Shown piece after piece: positions 13,504 through 25,400 of a DNA stretch of 60,000 nt. The DNA comes from Membranipora membranacea. Taxonomy: Eukaryota > Bryozoa > Gymnolaemata > Cheilostomatida > Membraniporidae. Positions within the stretch are counted from its first letter, which is position 1. Every line of letters begins with the position of its first letter. The notes beneath the pieces are model-generated. The model saw only the letters and a program-made list of their open reading frames with translations, made no database searches and had not been told where the DNA came from. A program made the translations under genes and the position numbers. The stretch is taken from assembly GCA_914767715.1 (NCBI GenBank), contig OU612071.1, forward strand, positions 19,900,948 through 19,960,947, read 5' to 3'.

Positions 13504-16500
13504 CTATTCTACTTCACATAAGTACAGTGCAATATTAGAGCATTTCATGTCTGATATTCTATTACTGAACCAATAGCGCATAAATCCACATGTAGTGCCA
13601 TCAGATCTTGTAGGCTGGCTTGTCGGCAGCAGTACATTCGGTTTGTCCCATATTACATCGTCCGCAGACACAGGACCTTTAACTCTGCCGACCCACCTCC
13701 AGCCATTTAAATCTCTCAGTCCAATCCAGAAATCTTCTTTCCAGCCTGTGAACAAAAAATGTAATCGACCATTTATCATTCTTGGCAGAGAACTACATTG
13801 CATGACATAAATTTATTAAAAGATCTTTCATTAATTTATTAATGGTTTTTAATTTGTTTATTAATACTTATTAATAATTATTTATGATTTATTATAATCT
13901 ATCGTTATTGAAGTTATTTTCAATATGTGTTAATTATTATGAACACTAATAATTTAATAATAATTTCCAATTTATTAACAACTAATAACTTATTAACAAC
14001 TAACAATAATTTATTATATTAACTATTAAATAATAATTTATAAATAATTTATTGCTAATTATAAATAAATCATGATATTACTTTTCTAATGACATTAAAA
14101 GCTTGAAGATTAATTAATCGTTCTTAGGAGAGAACTGCATTGCATGAAATTGTCTGATTCAATAAATATGAGTGAGGGTTGCATCCATGTTTAGTTGGTG
14201 CTGCAATGATGTGATAATTACAGGAAATGAATTCCTTTGATTTTTCATGATTTATCATAGTTTATTTATTATTAATTATTTATTAATAATTATTAATTAT
14301 TTATTAATAATTATTAATTATTTATTAATAATAAATTGAAAGATCAATTTATTAATGGCATTAAAAGCCTACAAGATTAATTTATCATTCTTAGGAGAGA
14401 ACTGCATTGCAGGACATCGTCTGATTCAATAAATAAGAGTGAGGATTGTGTCCGATTTCAGTTAGTGCTGAAATGATGTGATAGATCGAGGAAGTGAAAA
14501 CCATATTATGCCACATTTTATAGGTGCAATTGTGAGTATAATTTCCATAGTAGAGGTGACAACTAGACCAACAAATAGGCCAAAGCGTGCAGTCAGCAGT
14601 GCACAGACTGACTCTTATTATGCAAAGACCAAAACTATAAAACGGAGTGATTTTATTTTAGCTAACCCAACATCTATAGTGATTAAGTGAGTTTTAACAA
14701 TTATTTTTGCATCACCTTTTCTAATCTACCAAGGGGAGACATTCTGAGTTTTAATATTTGGTTTTTTAGAATGCAATTTTATGATGTACTTTTTAATATT
14801 GTAAGCCTTTTCAGATGAAAAGCTACCGATTAAACAAACAATATGTGTATGATGCTGATGATTATACTTTTATGTGTTGTGCTTTTCAGTCTAAATTCTG
14901 TTAGCCAGCCCAGTTCTTCTGTACTGAATACGACAGCTAGCTTCCCTCCTCTACTCTTACACTGCCACTGAGCTGTCGGCCAATCAACAAGTCGCTGACC
15001 CGTAAACAAGCATGTGCCAGTGTAAGGGTTAATAATATGTGTCACATTGCCACCTGTAATTAAATACCATTGATTCAATGTGGATGATTGATTCGGATTC
15101 AAGGCAGTAGAAAATGTAACCTAAAGTAATTTAGAACTTGTGCTTTTTTTCAGCTTTGCAGCTATCAAGCTGTATTTACACTGCAGAATAGTCTGTTATA
15201 TTTTTTTACATGAGATATCACCGGGATCAATGTTGCATCGACAAACTGTATGGGTCAAGATTCATTATTATCTTGCGATTCTTTGAATGTTATTCTTATC
15301 TCCTTTCACCCAACTCGAGCATCAGTTATGGTAATCTCAATAGTATTGAGCTTGAATGAAAATATTCCGGAAGTATCACACCATCTTTAGCTGTCTATTT
15401 TATTGGATTTTAGACCAATTATACTGTAGACTATAACATGTCAAGCTAAGATGAGAATTAACCAACAACTAAATGTGTTGTGTCAGGTAATGGACGGTTT
15501 TCTGAGCTCTAATTTGAGGAGTTGTCCTCTCTCCAGATTGGTACTTTTTACCCATGCCGCATAGGAAAAACGTGCTCAAAGAGGGTTATCTTGAGAACCA
15601 CTTATGTGAGGATAAAAAGGATTTTGATTCAGAATCTGCCCCAATTAAAACCCTGTGCTCAGAAAACTGACTATTAAAACACCTAATCGCTAAAATTGAT
15701 GGTAAGATCATCAACTAAATGGTGTTAATGTTGTTTGAAGCAAACGAAAACGAATATTATAGTTTATTCTATAGTATCATGAAAGGGGCTGAATCAACCA
15801 TAAATAACAACCTGAAGAAATCATTTTGATACAAATAAATAAAGTTCATAATAATAAATAAAAAACCCACCGTAGTAACAAGAAAACCATTCTTTGAGGT
15901 ATTTATGATGTGTGTCTTCAGCTTGTTCCAGTGTTTGGCCTAAAGAATAACATGCAATGCAGTGATACAGTATATTACATTTTCAGTCATCACACAGGTT
16001 TATCAAGACCTGACATCATTTAACGGAACTATAAATCATTTTGTAGAGTGTAGCGGTTATTACAAAAAATAAGAATAATTATATAGTTTGATCAACTATA
16101 ATCTTGATGTTCAGTTTGATTTGTGGGCAGAGAACTAGAATCCTAGTGATACATGCCATGTCATTGTGTCCAACCAGCCAGCAGCTCCCTTAAAAAGTAG
16201 AAATGCGAGATAATTTTTTTTGTATCATTGGAATGCTCATAATACTGTGAGTAGCAATATAGGGACCTAGTGTGCACCTTACCTGCCAAAATTGATTTAA
16301 GTTCTGACTTTCAAAAAATGTTGGGGTCTTGATGGGGTCTTCCCAGGGTTTATCTCCCCTGCTGAAAGCAGAAGCAAAAGAGTCTGCAGTGAGGGCAGTT
16401 AGCAAAGAAATGATATCCAATCTCAGTGATCTAGTACTATAAGGCATTTATAGATGCTAGCTCTCTTTTTTGGTGCGCAGGCCTTATTCCCTTAACTTCT

Positions 16501-19500
16501 CAGCTCTTTTGCTTCCGCTTTCAGCAGGGGAGATAAACCCTGGGAAGACCCCATCAGGACCCCAAAATTTTTGAAAGTCAGAACTTAAATCAATTTTGGC
16601 AGGTAAGATGCACACTAGGTCCCTATATTGCTACTCACAGTATTATGAGCATTCCAATGATACAAAAATATTTATCTCTATTTCTACTTTTTAAGGCACC
16701 TTTCTTTTTCTTTTTTTTTCTATGCACTAGGTCTTATTTGACCGCCCTATTTAACGGGCCCCCTTAAGCTCGGGTGGCTTGTGTGGGGTAGTACCCTATA
16801 CCCTTGCCCGCCATTGCCGGCTACTCTTTTTTCGAAGAGGCAGAGGGGTATCTTTATACTGCATGCAAGCACACAGTAGACCTCCTGTATTTATGGTCCT
16901 GATCCGAACAGACCTGGCTAGGATGAATGGCTTGCCAGTGCCAAATCAGAAATGACAGCCGGCCCCGGGAATCGAACCTGGATCATAAGATCACAAGTCC
17001 ATACCCTTAACCGTCAGACCACTCCTGACTACCTTTATTTCTCAGTCTTCAGACAGAGACAGGACCGGCTTGTGATTTTAACCAACATTTGACCAACATA
17101 TATCAACCTACATTTTGACAAGATTTTCAAAACCAAAGCTACGTTGCCATAGGCCTTTAGAGCTTAAGCTTGATTGAGCTGAGTTGTCAAATCTCGGTTG
17201 GGCCTAGGAAATTCCCTTTTTCCATGCCCAGAAATGGAGCTGGAAAGCATTCTTTTGTATCGCAATAAACGAAATGTGATAAAATGTGTGACATACCAGT
17301 ACTCTGTATCTGCTGTGTATTGTTTACGGAATACATATTCAATTGTGTTAGCTTACTGGACAAGGAGGAGGCTAGAAAAGCGAGAGAGAAGATCACATCA
17401 TAAACTTGATCGTAGGCTCAATGATGAGTAATTGCACTACAATATCTGAATACACACTCATATCAATGAACTCCCTTCATTGCTCATATCATATGTCACA
17501 CAAGATTTTGCTTTGCTTGTCTAAATGAAATGATGTGGGTGAGACTTCTAATCATAATGGTCTTACAGATGGTAAGAATTGTTGTAATTCAGCTTTGGAA
17601 CCAAGTATATACATAACAGACAATCAGCCAGCCATTTCACTAAATTCTGCAAAGATAGCACACTAGTAACTCTGGCAATACTATTAAAAAACTATAACAA
17701 ATCTAAATTTTTTAGATCTATTTTGTCATGGAAGAATCTTCAAATGAAGGAAGTGGTGTATCAATCGAGACTTACCATCGTTCTTCAATTGCTGTGTTTT
17801 ATTTATCAGATCCTGTTCCACGAATGTTAGCTTGCTGGACAATGAGGAGGCTTGATAAAGCAAAAGAAGTATCACCTCATGAGCTTGATCAGATAGTTAT
17901 AAATTATGTATGATGAGTCTTGTAATAGGTGTATAATACCTGAATGCTCACTATGCCTCACATGTTATTGCTCGGATCGTCAAAATGAAATGCTGCATGG
18001 GGGAAATTTAGTGGACATACAACTTGCGCTGTACTACTATGTCACACAGGAATTACCACGTATAATAATACCAATTTTAAATTCTGAACACCTGTTTTCA
18101 TCTAGGAACTGTGACAGGGATAGCTGGTAGTAGCATTTCAATATCAACCATTGGGGGAAATTGGTGAATGGTGAAATGCTACTAGACAACTTATATCCCG
18201 GCACAGTCTGAGCGCTTAAACTAGTTTTCATCTTGCAATAAGCTTCAAATGAGAAGTCAGTTTATCTATACTCTGACATACCATTGCTCAGCATTTCCAA
18301 TTGTGTTAGTCTGTCCGACAACAAGGAGTCTAAGAGAAACACGGAAAAGAGCTCATATCAAAAGCTTTATCACATAATTAAATGCTGCAATGAGAGTTTT
18401 CAAGTTATTACAAGTTTGCTTACTTTTTGAATTGACTTCAATTTCCTGTCAGTACTTGTGAAAGAAAATGAGACAGTAATTACAATTACAATTGGAAGGA
18501 AGTGAAAAGAGAAATGAAAATTAAAGCCAACATATTGCTTCTTTTTACAATGTGAAAATGAAATGAGCGAGAAAATAGACTATAGTACACCAAAATCAAT
18601 ATCACAGTGAATTTAATGCAATTTTACCCCAGATTAGGGCTGAGCATTGCAATAGATATTTTTTCCCTTTGGAATTACATTTTAAAATGAAATTGAGTTG
18701 AGACTTATTCCAAATTTCTTGGATATTGAAGTTAACGTCCAATAGTATATGAGCATTTGGTCAATGAACTTTAAGTGACTTGCACAGTATGAGCAGAATA
18801 AGACTTTGGTATTTTTAAATCATGGAATAAAAAAAGAAAACATCTCTTAAAACTAATTTTTGATTTTTCCTGATTTTAGGGCTGCGTCAATGATTTAAAA
18901 ATCCCCTTCAAGAGAATGTGGCTGGTAAGTATTGGTCAAAGGTTGGTGTGCCTAGCCAAAGCAGGACTGGAAATAATTGAAAGAAAAAATTATATATGTT
19001 AATCATTGCAATGACAGCGCATTTAATTCACTGTGAAAAGTTTAATAATGGTTTTGTCAGCAAGGGCAGTCCTAGTACGAATGACCAATGACCAGTTCTT
19101 GATGAGATATGCCCACCTATTAAGAATGAAAATAAAATTGTAATAGACAGTTTTCTGAGCTTTAATTTGAGCCTCTATTCAGAGTTGTTCTCTCTCCAAT
19201 TTGGAACTTTTAGGAGGGTTATCTTGAAAACCGCTAATAAAAGAATAAAAATGTGTCTTGATACAGCATCTGCATCATTGAATAACCTGAGGGACAAGGT
19301 TACCAAAGCTGATAAATCTTAATTTTAGTGACAATCTGGTGAGAGGACAAGTCCAAATAGAGGCTCAAATTAGAAAACTGTCTATACAAAGTCACCATTC
19401 AGTCTGCGATGTTGACTGTCATACCGTACCAGTGAAGTGAATCCGCACTGCACTATCTGCCAGATCTTCATCAATGCGACGTCTGATACTTTTGATTTCT

Positions 19501-20604
19501 GTATCAAACTTTTGAGACAGATTCAGAGTAGCTGACGAGGCGGCTGGAAAAGAAAGTTTTTGCTGAGAAAGAGAAATTATTACAATAAACTCTAATATAG
19601 GAGCTGAGGTATATTTCTCAGTTTCAAAAGCTCTGTATAGTTGAAAAAGTTTTATGTAGCTCATCCAGGATGAGAGAGCTATAATTGTTAATTTCAGTCA
19701 ATTTGCTGTTTGAACTATGCACCATTTTTGACTCTTTGTCTCTATCTTGCCATTCTAAAGAACTCAATATTTGCAACTTGATGTACAAGCTTGCCTTCTG
19801 CGGCTCTCGATGGATATACAGAAGAGGTTAAAGTGATCAACCATAAAAATTCTATAAAGTGGTTCCTCAGATATTGCAATAATCTGGTCAAATACTGTTT
19901 GCCATTCTTTGCTTCTTCTTTTCTTTTCTTTTTTTTTCTTTTTATTCACGTAATTTACGCTACAGTGCTTTCATTATCCTACTCACTATGTAGTATGTTA
20001 CACCCTACACTTTTATCTTTTCTTTCAAGTCAATTTCTATATCTATTTCAACGTATGTGAGGTCAACAGTTATTTTTAATTACTTTAATTATAAACTTTT
20101 GGAAAACCTCAATAATTAAATAAATAAATAAATAAAACAAAACAAAACAAAACAAAACAAAACAAAACAAAACAAAACAAAACAAAACAAAACAAAACAA
20201 AACAAAACAAAACAAAACAAAACAAAACAAAACAAAACAAAACAAAACAAAACAAAACAAAACAAAACAAAACAAAACAAAACAAAACAAAACAAAACAA
20301 AACAATATAAAATAAAATAAAATAAAATAAAATAAATAATAGAAATGCATGGGTGTAAATTATCTTACGTGGTGGTTTCAGCACAGACTTTTCCTTCTTC
20401 AGCTTGGACAGTTCCTTCCTCAATGAAGAGATCTGATTGGACGCTGAAGTACTGATTGAGACAATAGCAATAACTGAGAGTACAACTATGACTATTGATG
20501 TGATCAATATCTTCTTTGATAGTCCACCCATAGCATATTTTGTGGGTAGCCTCCGTTCTGTGGCTATCTTAGTGCGCTGTCTTGTATCTTCTTGACTTGT
20601 CCAG
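13504..20604 (-). CDS. Type II membrane C-type lectin A with coiled stalk
   Basis: Exons in coding order: 20604-20369 (first Met at 20531), 19543-19430, 18329-18282, 17850-17776, 17371-17297, 15939-15871, 15053-14868, 13745-13504 (TAG). From 20531 they sum to 972 nt, 323 residues. A short cytosolic start is followed by one hydrophobic segment (ILITSIVIVVLSVIAIVSIS, residues about 8-27) with no cleavable signal, so type II topology is inferred. The stalk is charged and heptad-like, with Asn-x-Thr glycosylation sites. The C-terminal lectin domain begins EWFSCYYG and carries GGKLAVV, WLTEF, DFWIGLRD, TTCG and ALYLCE. The Ca-site tripeptide reads QPT rather than EPN or QPD, so sugar binding is unproven. 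The frame stays open upstream of the Met to an acceptor-like site at 20605, so an extra 5' exon is possible. It is the paralog of the gene at 22469-26988. Confidence 0.85.
14092..14480. repeat. Direct duplication plus AT-rich tandem repeat inside a lectin A intron
   Basis: Two copies of a segment of about 125 bp (14092-14216 and 14345-14480, sharing ttcttaggagagaactgcat and ctgattcaataaat) flank an AT-rich tandem array at about 14262-14330 (unit near ttattaattatttattaata). A diverged homolog lies in the matching intron of lectin B near 22750-22850. A further fragment is at 13775-13805. Confidence 0.65.
15488..15676. mobile_element. MITE with TAGACAG-type inverted repeats, copy 2
   Basis: The left end taatggacggttttctgagc mirrors the right end gctcagaaaactgactatta, with a few mismatches. 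Internal text (agagggttatcttgagaacc) matches copy 3 at 19143-19386. It lies in a lectin A intron. Confidence 0.65.
16188..16696. mobile_element. Large foldback element with arms of about 195 bp
   Basis: The left arm 16188-16382 is the near-perfect reverse complement of 16504-16696, around a 121-bp spacer. The outer ends read ccttaaaaagtag and ctactttttaagg. No transposase is seen. The open frame across the left arm on the - strand is a by-product of the repeat. It is intronic in lectin A and abuts a SINE. Confidence 0.8.
16700..17033 (-). mobile_element. tRNA-derived SINE
   Basis: Read on the - strand, the head has a tRNA-like A-box region (ggagtggtctgacggttaag) and a strong B box (ccaggttcgattccc). 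A GC-rich unrelated body follows, then an A-rich tail (T-rich on + at 16706-16722). It is too long and too imperfect to be a functional tRNA gene. It lies in a lectin A intron. The flanking acctttatttct and acctttcttttt may be a worn target duplication. Confidence 0.75.
18105..18225. mobile_element. Foldback MITE, 'gggatagctggtag' family copy 1
   Basis: The left arm gacagggatagctggtag with tagcatttcaatatcaacc pairs with the right arm gaaatgctacta and tatcccggcac. It is diverged from the cleaner copy at 59055-59165. It lies in a lectin A intron. Confidence 0.6.
19143..19386. mobile_element. MITE with TAGACAG terminal inverted repeats, copy 3 (best preserved)
   Basis: Left taatagacagttttctgagc and tttgagcctctatt mirror right aatagaggctcaaatt and agaaaactgtctata. 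It is about 244 bp with no ORF, and lies in a lectin A intron. A TA target duplication, as in Tc1/mariner, is plausible but not proven. Confidence 0.75.
20116..20338. repeat. Pentanucleotide microsatellite (AAAAC)n flanked by AAAT and AAAAT runs
   Basis: About 34 uninterrupted AAAAC units follow a short AAAT run and precede a short AAAAT run. The array lies in the first lectin A intron, about 30 nt from the 5' splice site of the transmembrane exon. On the - strand it is a T-rich tract (TTTTG). The repetitive open frames across it are artefacts. Confidence 0.95.
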
Positions 20605-21165
20605 CTTGAAATTATATATTAGGTGTGACAAAGATGCATCCCCATGTTAAATTTCAGGTTTGTCGTTTTGACAATTGAATATGAAGGAAAGGATGGAGCT
20701 AAGTGACAGGGCTTTTACATTAAAACATCCCGCACTGTAAAACGAGGCATTCAATATCAAACTCCAGGTATTTTGGTTGATGCAACAGGGATTTTTTGAG
20801 AAGCTTACACTTTTAAAACCAGTAAATATCTCTGGAGAAAGTGTATCAAATTAAATCGAAGAATAAACATAATAATGTACAAAGGATATCAACAACTATC
20901 AACATCATGACCTAATTACATATGAATCACTTTAAACACTTACTGGTGTGTAGTGGTATAATATGTCATTTCTTAATCCTCTTGTGTGTAGTGCTTTAAA
21001 TAAAAAGCCAACACCCTGCTTACAATAGTTGAAATTAAGTTGACACAAGGTTGAATGATCCATTGTTGATGAGTTATTGCATGGAGTGCTGGTGTGTAAT
21101 TGTAATCATGATTAATCTGTAGTTTGAGAACAGTAACACAAGAGCATTACATGGCCCTTTCAAAC

Positions 21166-21345
21166 AATCTCGCTGCAGTCTACTGGGGACTGTCTCCCAG
21201 GTGTGTTCAGAGCTGCCTGCAAACTGGAAGTAATTTGGCGCCGAAAATTAGGGCTACATTTATTTCCCAATCTTCAGAACTGAGACAGAACTAGTGATTT
21301 TTACCAACTAAGACTGAAACTGAGCATGATTCTTTGCTTGCTTTC
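21166..21345 (+). mobile_element. SINE-like repeat, second family, 5'-truncated copy
   Basis: Shares the ordered blocks tctactggggactg, cccaggtgtg, ctgcctgcaaactgg, a cttcagaactgagacagaac-like segment and tttgcttattgc with 21937-22200. The tRNA-like head is missing. Confidence 0.55.
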
Positions 21346-21936
21346 TGAATTATTTGCTTATTGCCTTTACATTGAAAGCAGAAAGTTTTTTCTTTCTTAT
21401 ATTCCGATGGCTGCACTAAACAAATTGATCTTTAGTAGGAGATTGTGTAACATGACAACATCACATGAACTTTGTCAAACCCATGTCCCTTTCGAACAAG
21501 TACTCAAAAGAATTGATCACCAGTTGCATAGTCTTCACATGAATAGTTGAATGAAGAAAATAATACTTTGGGCTAAAATTCTCTGATGAAAGTTAAAAGG
21601 AAATTCTAGGTGTTTTAAGACTCACAAGAAACACTCATCTTGTGTTAGAGAGTCAGAGAAACTACTAGTTTTAAGGGATTCAGGACTAAGCAGCCCTGGA
21701 TCTTAGCACTAGGTCAACCATGTTTATTTGCTCACACTGTATTTTTTTTTCATTCTCCTTGTAGATCAAAGAAAAATGACTTTGATATATGGATGTTTTA
21801 TATCACTGTGAAGACAACTTTCAAGCTATTATCACAACAGAAGAAATCAATTGATTTGGTATTGACTAATTGACTCATAATTGCTTTTTAATTCGGGTGC
21901 TTTGATTTTGCATTCATATAAATTAGTGGTAGATAG

Positions 21937-22200
21937 TTTAGTTAGTCAGAGCGCCTGCCCTCAAACACGTAATTCTACTGACTACTGAGGACTGGGTTCC
22001 AAATGTATGCTGCGACCTGCCTGCAAACTGGGACCAACTTGGCACTGAATATGGCGGCATTATCCTATGGCAAATTTATCCTCAGTCTAGAGAGTTGAGA
22101 CAGAACTTGTTATTTTAACAAACAGCACACTAACTGGAGCTGAGCATGAATATCTGCTTCCTTTCTAAATCATCTGCTTATTGCTTTACTGCAGTGGTTG
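21937..22200 (+). mobile_element. SINE-like repeat, second family, copy with tRNA-like head
   Basis: The head has a possible A box (tagttagtcagagcgcctg) and B box (ggactgggttccaa), followed by the shared body ctgcctgcaaactgggacca. Related copies are at 21166-21345 and about 55855-55990. There is a short body match at 17035-17090. Confidence 0.55.
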
Positions 22201-22468
22201 CACGATAGGACTGATTACAATTGTAGATGATCAATTGTATACAATGTATATCGAGACACTGTGCAATGAACTTCATTGCACTGCGTAATCTGTCTGATCA
22301 TTATTTCGACATAAGATGGCCTTATTTCAAGTTATAGGGATTGTTCCAACCTGAAAAAAATGTGAAGTTCCGCAGTTTCGTGCTCAAAACCTCTCTATCT
22401 GAGTATACAACATGATTCAGTATGGTAATGAAGGAGAGAAAGAGATGGTTGCCAGTAGAGCTGACCAG

Positions 22469-25400
22469 TTACCATCCAACTTCGCACAGGTACAGTGCAG
22501 TACTAGAGCAGTCCTTGTCTGATATTCTAGTACTGAAATAATAGAGCATAATTCCACATGTGGTGCCATCAATTCTGCTTGGTTGGTTTGTTGTCAGAAG
22601 TTCATTTGCTTTTTCCCATATTTTGTCATTCACAAAGACAAGACCTTTCACTATACCATCCCACCTCCAGCCATCTAAATCTCTCAGTCCCACCCAGAAG
22701 TCCTCCTTCCAGCCTGTGCAGGAATAAAAAAATATTTATTAAATGTTTATTTTCCTTGGTTGAGCTCTTCATTGTAGGACAGCATTTTATTCAGTGATAA
22801 ATATGAATGAGGCCTGCGATTGTGTTCAACTGGTGCTGCAATGGTGACACAACTATAGGATGTGAAATCCATATGGGTTTAAGATTGGTGCAATTTGAAT
22901 AAAAATATTCATAATTATGATAAGTATATGATGATGGGTATACTTGAATTTGTTTTGTTGTCCCGTCTAAATCCTGTTAACCAGTCTAGTTCTGCAATGC
23001 TGTGTAAAACAGCTAGTTTTCCTCCACTATATCCGCACTGCCGCTGACCTGTCGGCCAATCAACAAGCTTCTGACCCAGATACAAGCATGTACCAGTGAA
23101 AGGGTTAATAATATGTGTCACATTACCACCTGTAATTAAATAACATTGCTGCAACGTGGATGGTTGATTCTGAATCAGGCCAGTAAATCAGATAACATCC
23201 TAAAGTATTTATGAACTTGAGGGTTTCTATTAAGGCTTTGTAGAATTCAGAGCTCTTTTATGTACCCAGCTTTGACCGCCTGGACGGCAGCGGCAAAATA
23301 TATTATCTTCTTAACATATTGGACCTTTGCAGCACATACACATGAATACCTCATAGATGAGCAGGGGGATCAGATTCTTACACTATACATGGTTTTTACC
23401 CAGATGTGCTATTCATTTTTTCAATGTGAAAATATTGCAGAACCAGCTGTCTGACTATATATATTTTCTTGTCTCCTAAGATACATGGCCATGGCTGGAT
23501 GTGTCATGTCAGTTTATATCAAAATAGTATTGACGAAGTTCATGACATTATTTTGATGTTGTTTGAAACAAAAAACAAGCTAGATAGTGATATAAAAAAA
23601 AACATTTTTATATTAATAAGACAAACCGTGGTAACAGGAAAACCATTCTTTATCGTAGTCACGTTGTCTGTGTACAGATTGTCTCAGTCTTCTACCTAGT
23701 GGAAAGAAAACTGTCATTATTGTGATCCATGTATAGCCAAACTTTTTCTTATCACAGGGTTATGATATGGCCTTTTACCGCTCGACAAAAGCTTATTAGT
23801 AAATACGCATTAGTTGGCACTGCATGTACCACAAGGTCAGCCTTCTCACTGTAGACAAGATGATTGGTGGTTTATGACCCAATCAAATCACCCTAATTCA
23901 CTTGGGAATTACAAAACGTTATATTCTATGAAGATCATGTTTGCAGTGATTTGCTTCAGCTGTCTTCGCGTGTGGGTAGGACGGCATTTTATGATAAACT
24001 GCCGTTTAAAAAAAAATTAATTTAATTCAATTCCTTCTTTTACACATGGCCTCATTTGTTGAGATGCATTGGGCGGTGATTATAACAAAGTATATATTAT
24101 AAATATATAAAAAAATATAGCAGTGATGTGAATGATGGATAATCATTTTCTCATACAATAAGCAAAACATAATAAACGTGTGTGTTTTTTTAACGTACCA
24201 AAATTTTGTATCTGTTGTGTATTATTTACCATATCAACTTCTAATCTTGTCAGATTGCTGAACAATGAGTTGGCTAAATAAAACAAGAGAGGCAAATGAT
24301 GACTTTGACATGTATCTGCTTTATTCTTTTATTGATAAGCTACTAACTGATTAAAAGAATTTTGTGTATTAATATTGGTCTAATTTTAGTCATCCTAGTA
24401 AATTGTACTGTTCATAATTTTTATGCTTGCTTTTTACATAATTTTTGCTTCATATTTTAAAATCTGCAACTTCATGTACGTATGTTTATTTGGTTCTGGA
24501 TAAATGTCCCTGACTTAATCTGCTCCAGAATAAATATGGAATATATATATTTAAATGAAATAATATATAAATTTTGCTCAGCTTTTTTAAAATGAGATCA
24601 TGAGTGTAGAAATGCTGAAATAGGTACCAATAAGCAGGACCGGGTCTGGTCGACAGGTTTCAGCTGTCTTTTAGGTCCGGACCGGTTCAGGTTACTACCG
24701 ATGCGGAGAACCGAACTTCACATCACGATAACAAGAAATATCAAGCAAATATTGGCAGCTTTTCGGGCTATCAAGATCAATATACTTCCGAAAATATTAC
24801 TTATTTTAATTACATCTCCCAGAAAGTTGACATAATTGTACCTTTATTCTTAAAGACTGCCTAAATACTGATGCATGTCATAGTCAGGCAGTTACTCATG
24901 ATAAAGTTTTATCAGATTCGCCAGATAAAAATTCAATGCACTTCTTTGTATGAATGATTGATGGTGGAAAGAGTGCCTCCCACAAGGAAAGGTAACACTC
25001 ATTCTCTGCATTATGATGTCACAGTGAACAGGAAGTGCTTGTTTCTTGAATTACTTTGATCTTTGGGTATTCTTAAACATACCATTATTCTTTATCAGCC
25101 GTGTTTTGTTCACAAGATCCAGTTCCAACTGTCTTAGCCTGTCGAAGAATAAGGAGGCTAGACAAAGAGAAAGAGATCGTAAGCTTGATCGTATAAGTTA
25201 TGCTGTATGGGAAATATCGAAATACATGTAATATGATATCTGACTGCTTACTTTTCATACACGCTTTTGCTCAGCTTTTTTAAAAAGGAAATGATGAGTA
25301 GACTGGCTTCATATCTAAACTTATATATAATATATATATACATGTATAAAGATATTTATAAATGTATAAAGATATAAATACATGTATATAGATAACCATA

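Larger units (their letters stand above)
20605..22468. other. Spacer between the tandem lectin genes
   Basis: No exon is supported here. Sequence upstream of lectin A (for example ttgacacaagg near 21040 and actcaaaagaattgatcacc near 21505) recurs upstream of lectin B (near 28390 and 28510). The duplication therefore included 5' flanking DNA. Two SINE-like repeats fill much of the rest. Confidence 0.5.

Noticed and set aside
16190-16447. An 85-codon protein on the - strand
   Set aside because: The frame lies on one arm of a large inverted repeat, with no domain and no splice support.
16930-17033. A tRNA gene on the - strand
   Set aside because: It has A- and B-box-like sequence but no proper acceptor stem. 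It continues into a SINE body and A-rich tail.
20063-20350. A repetitive Phe/Cys/Leu/Val-rich protein
   Set aside because: It is a translation of the AAAAC microsatellite in an intron.
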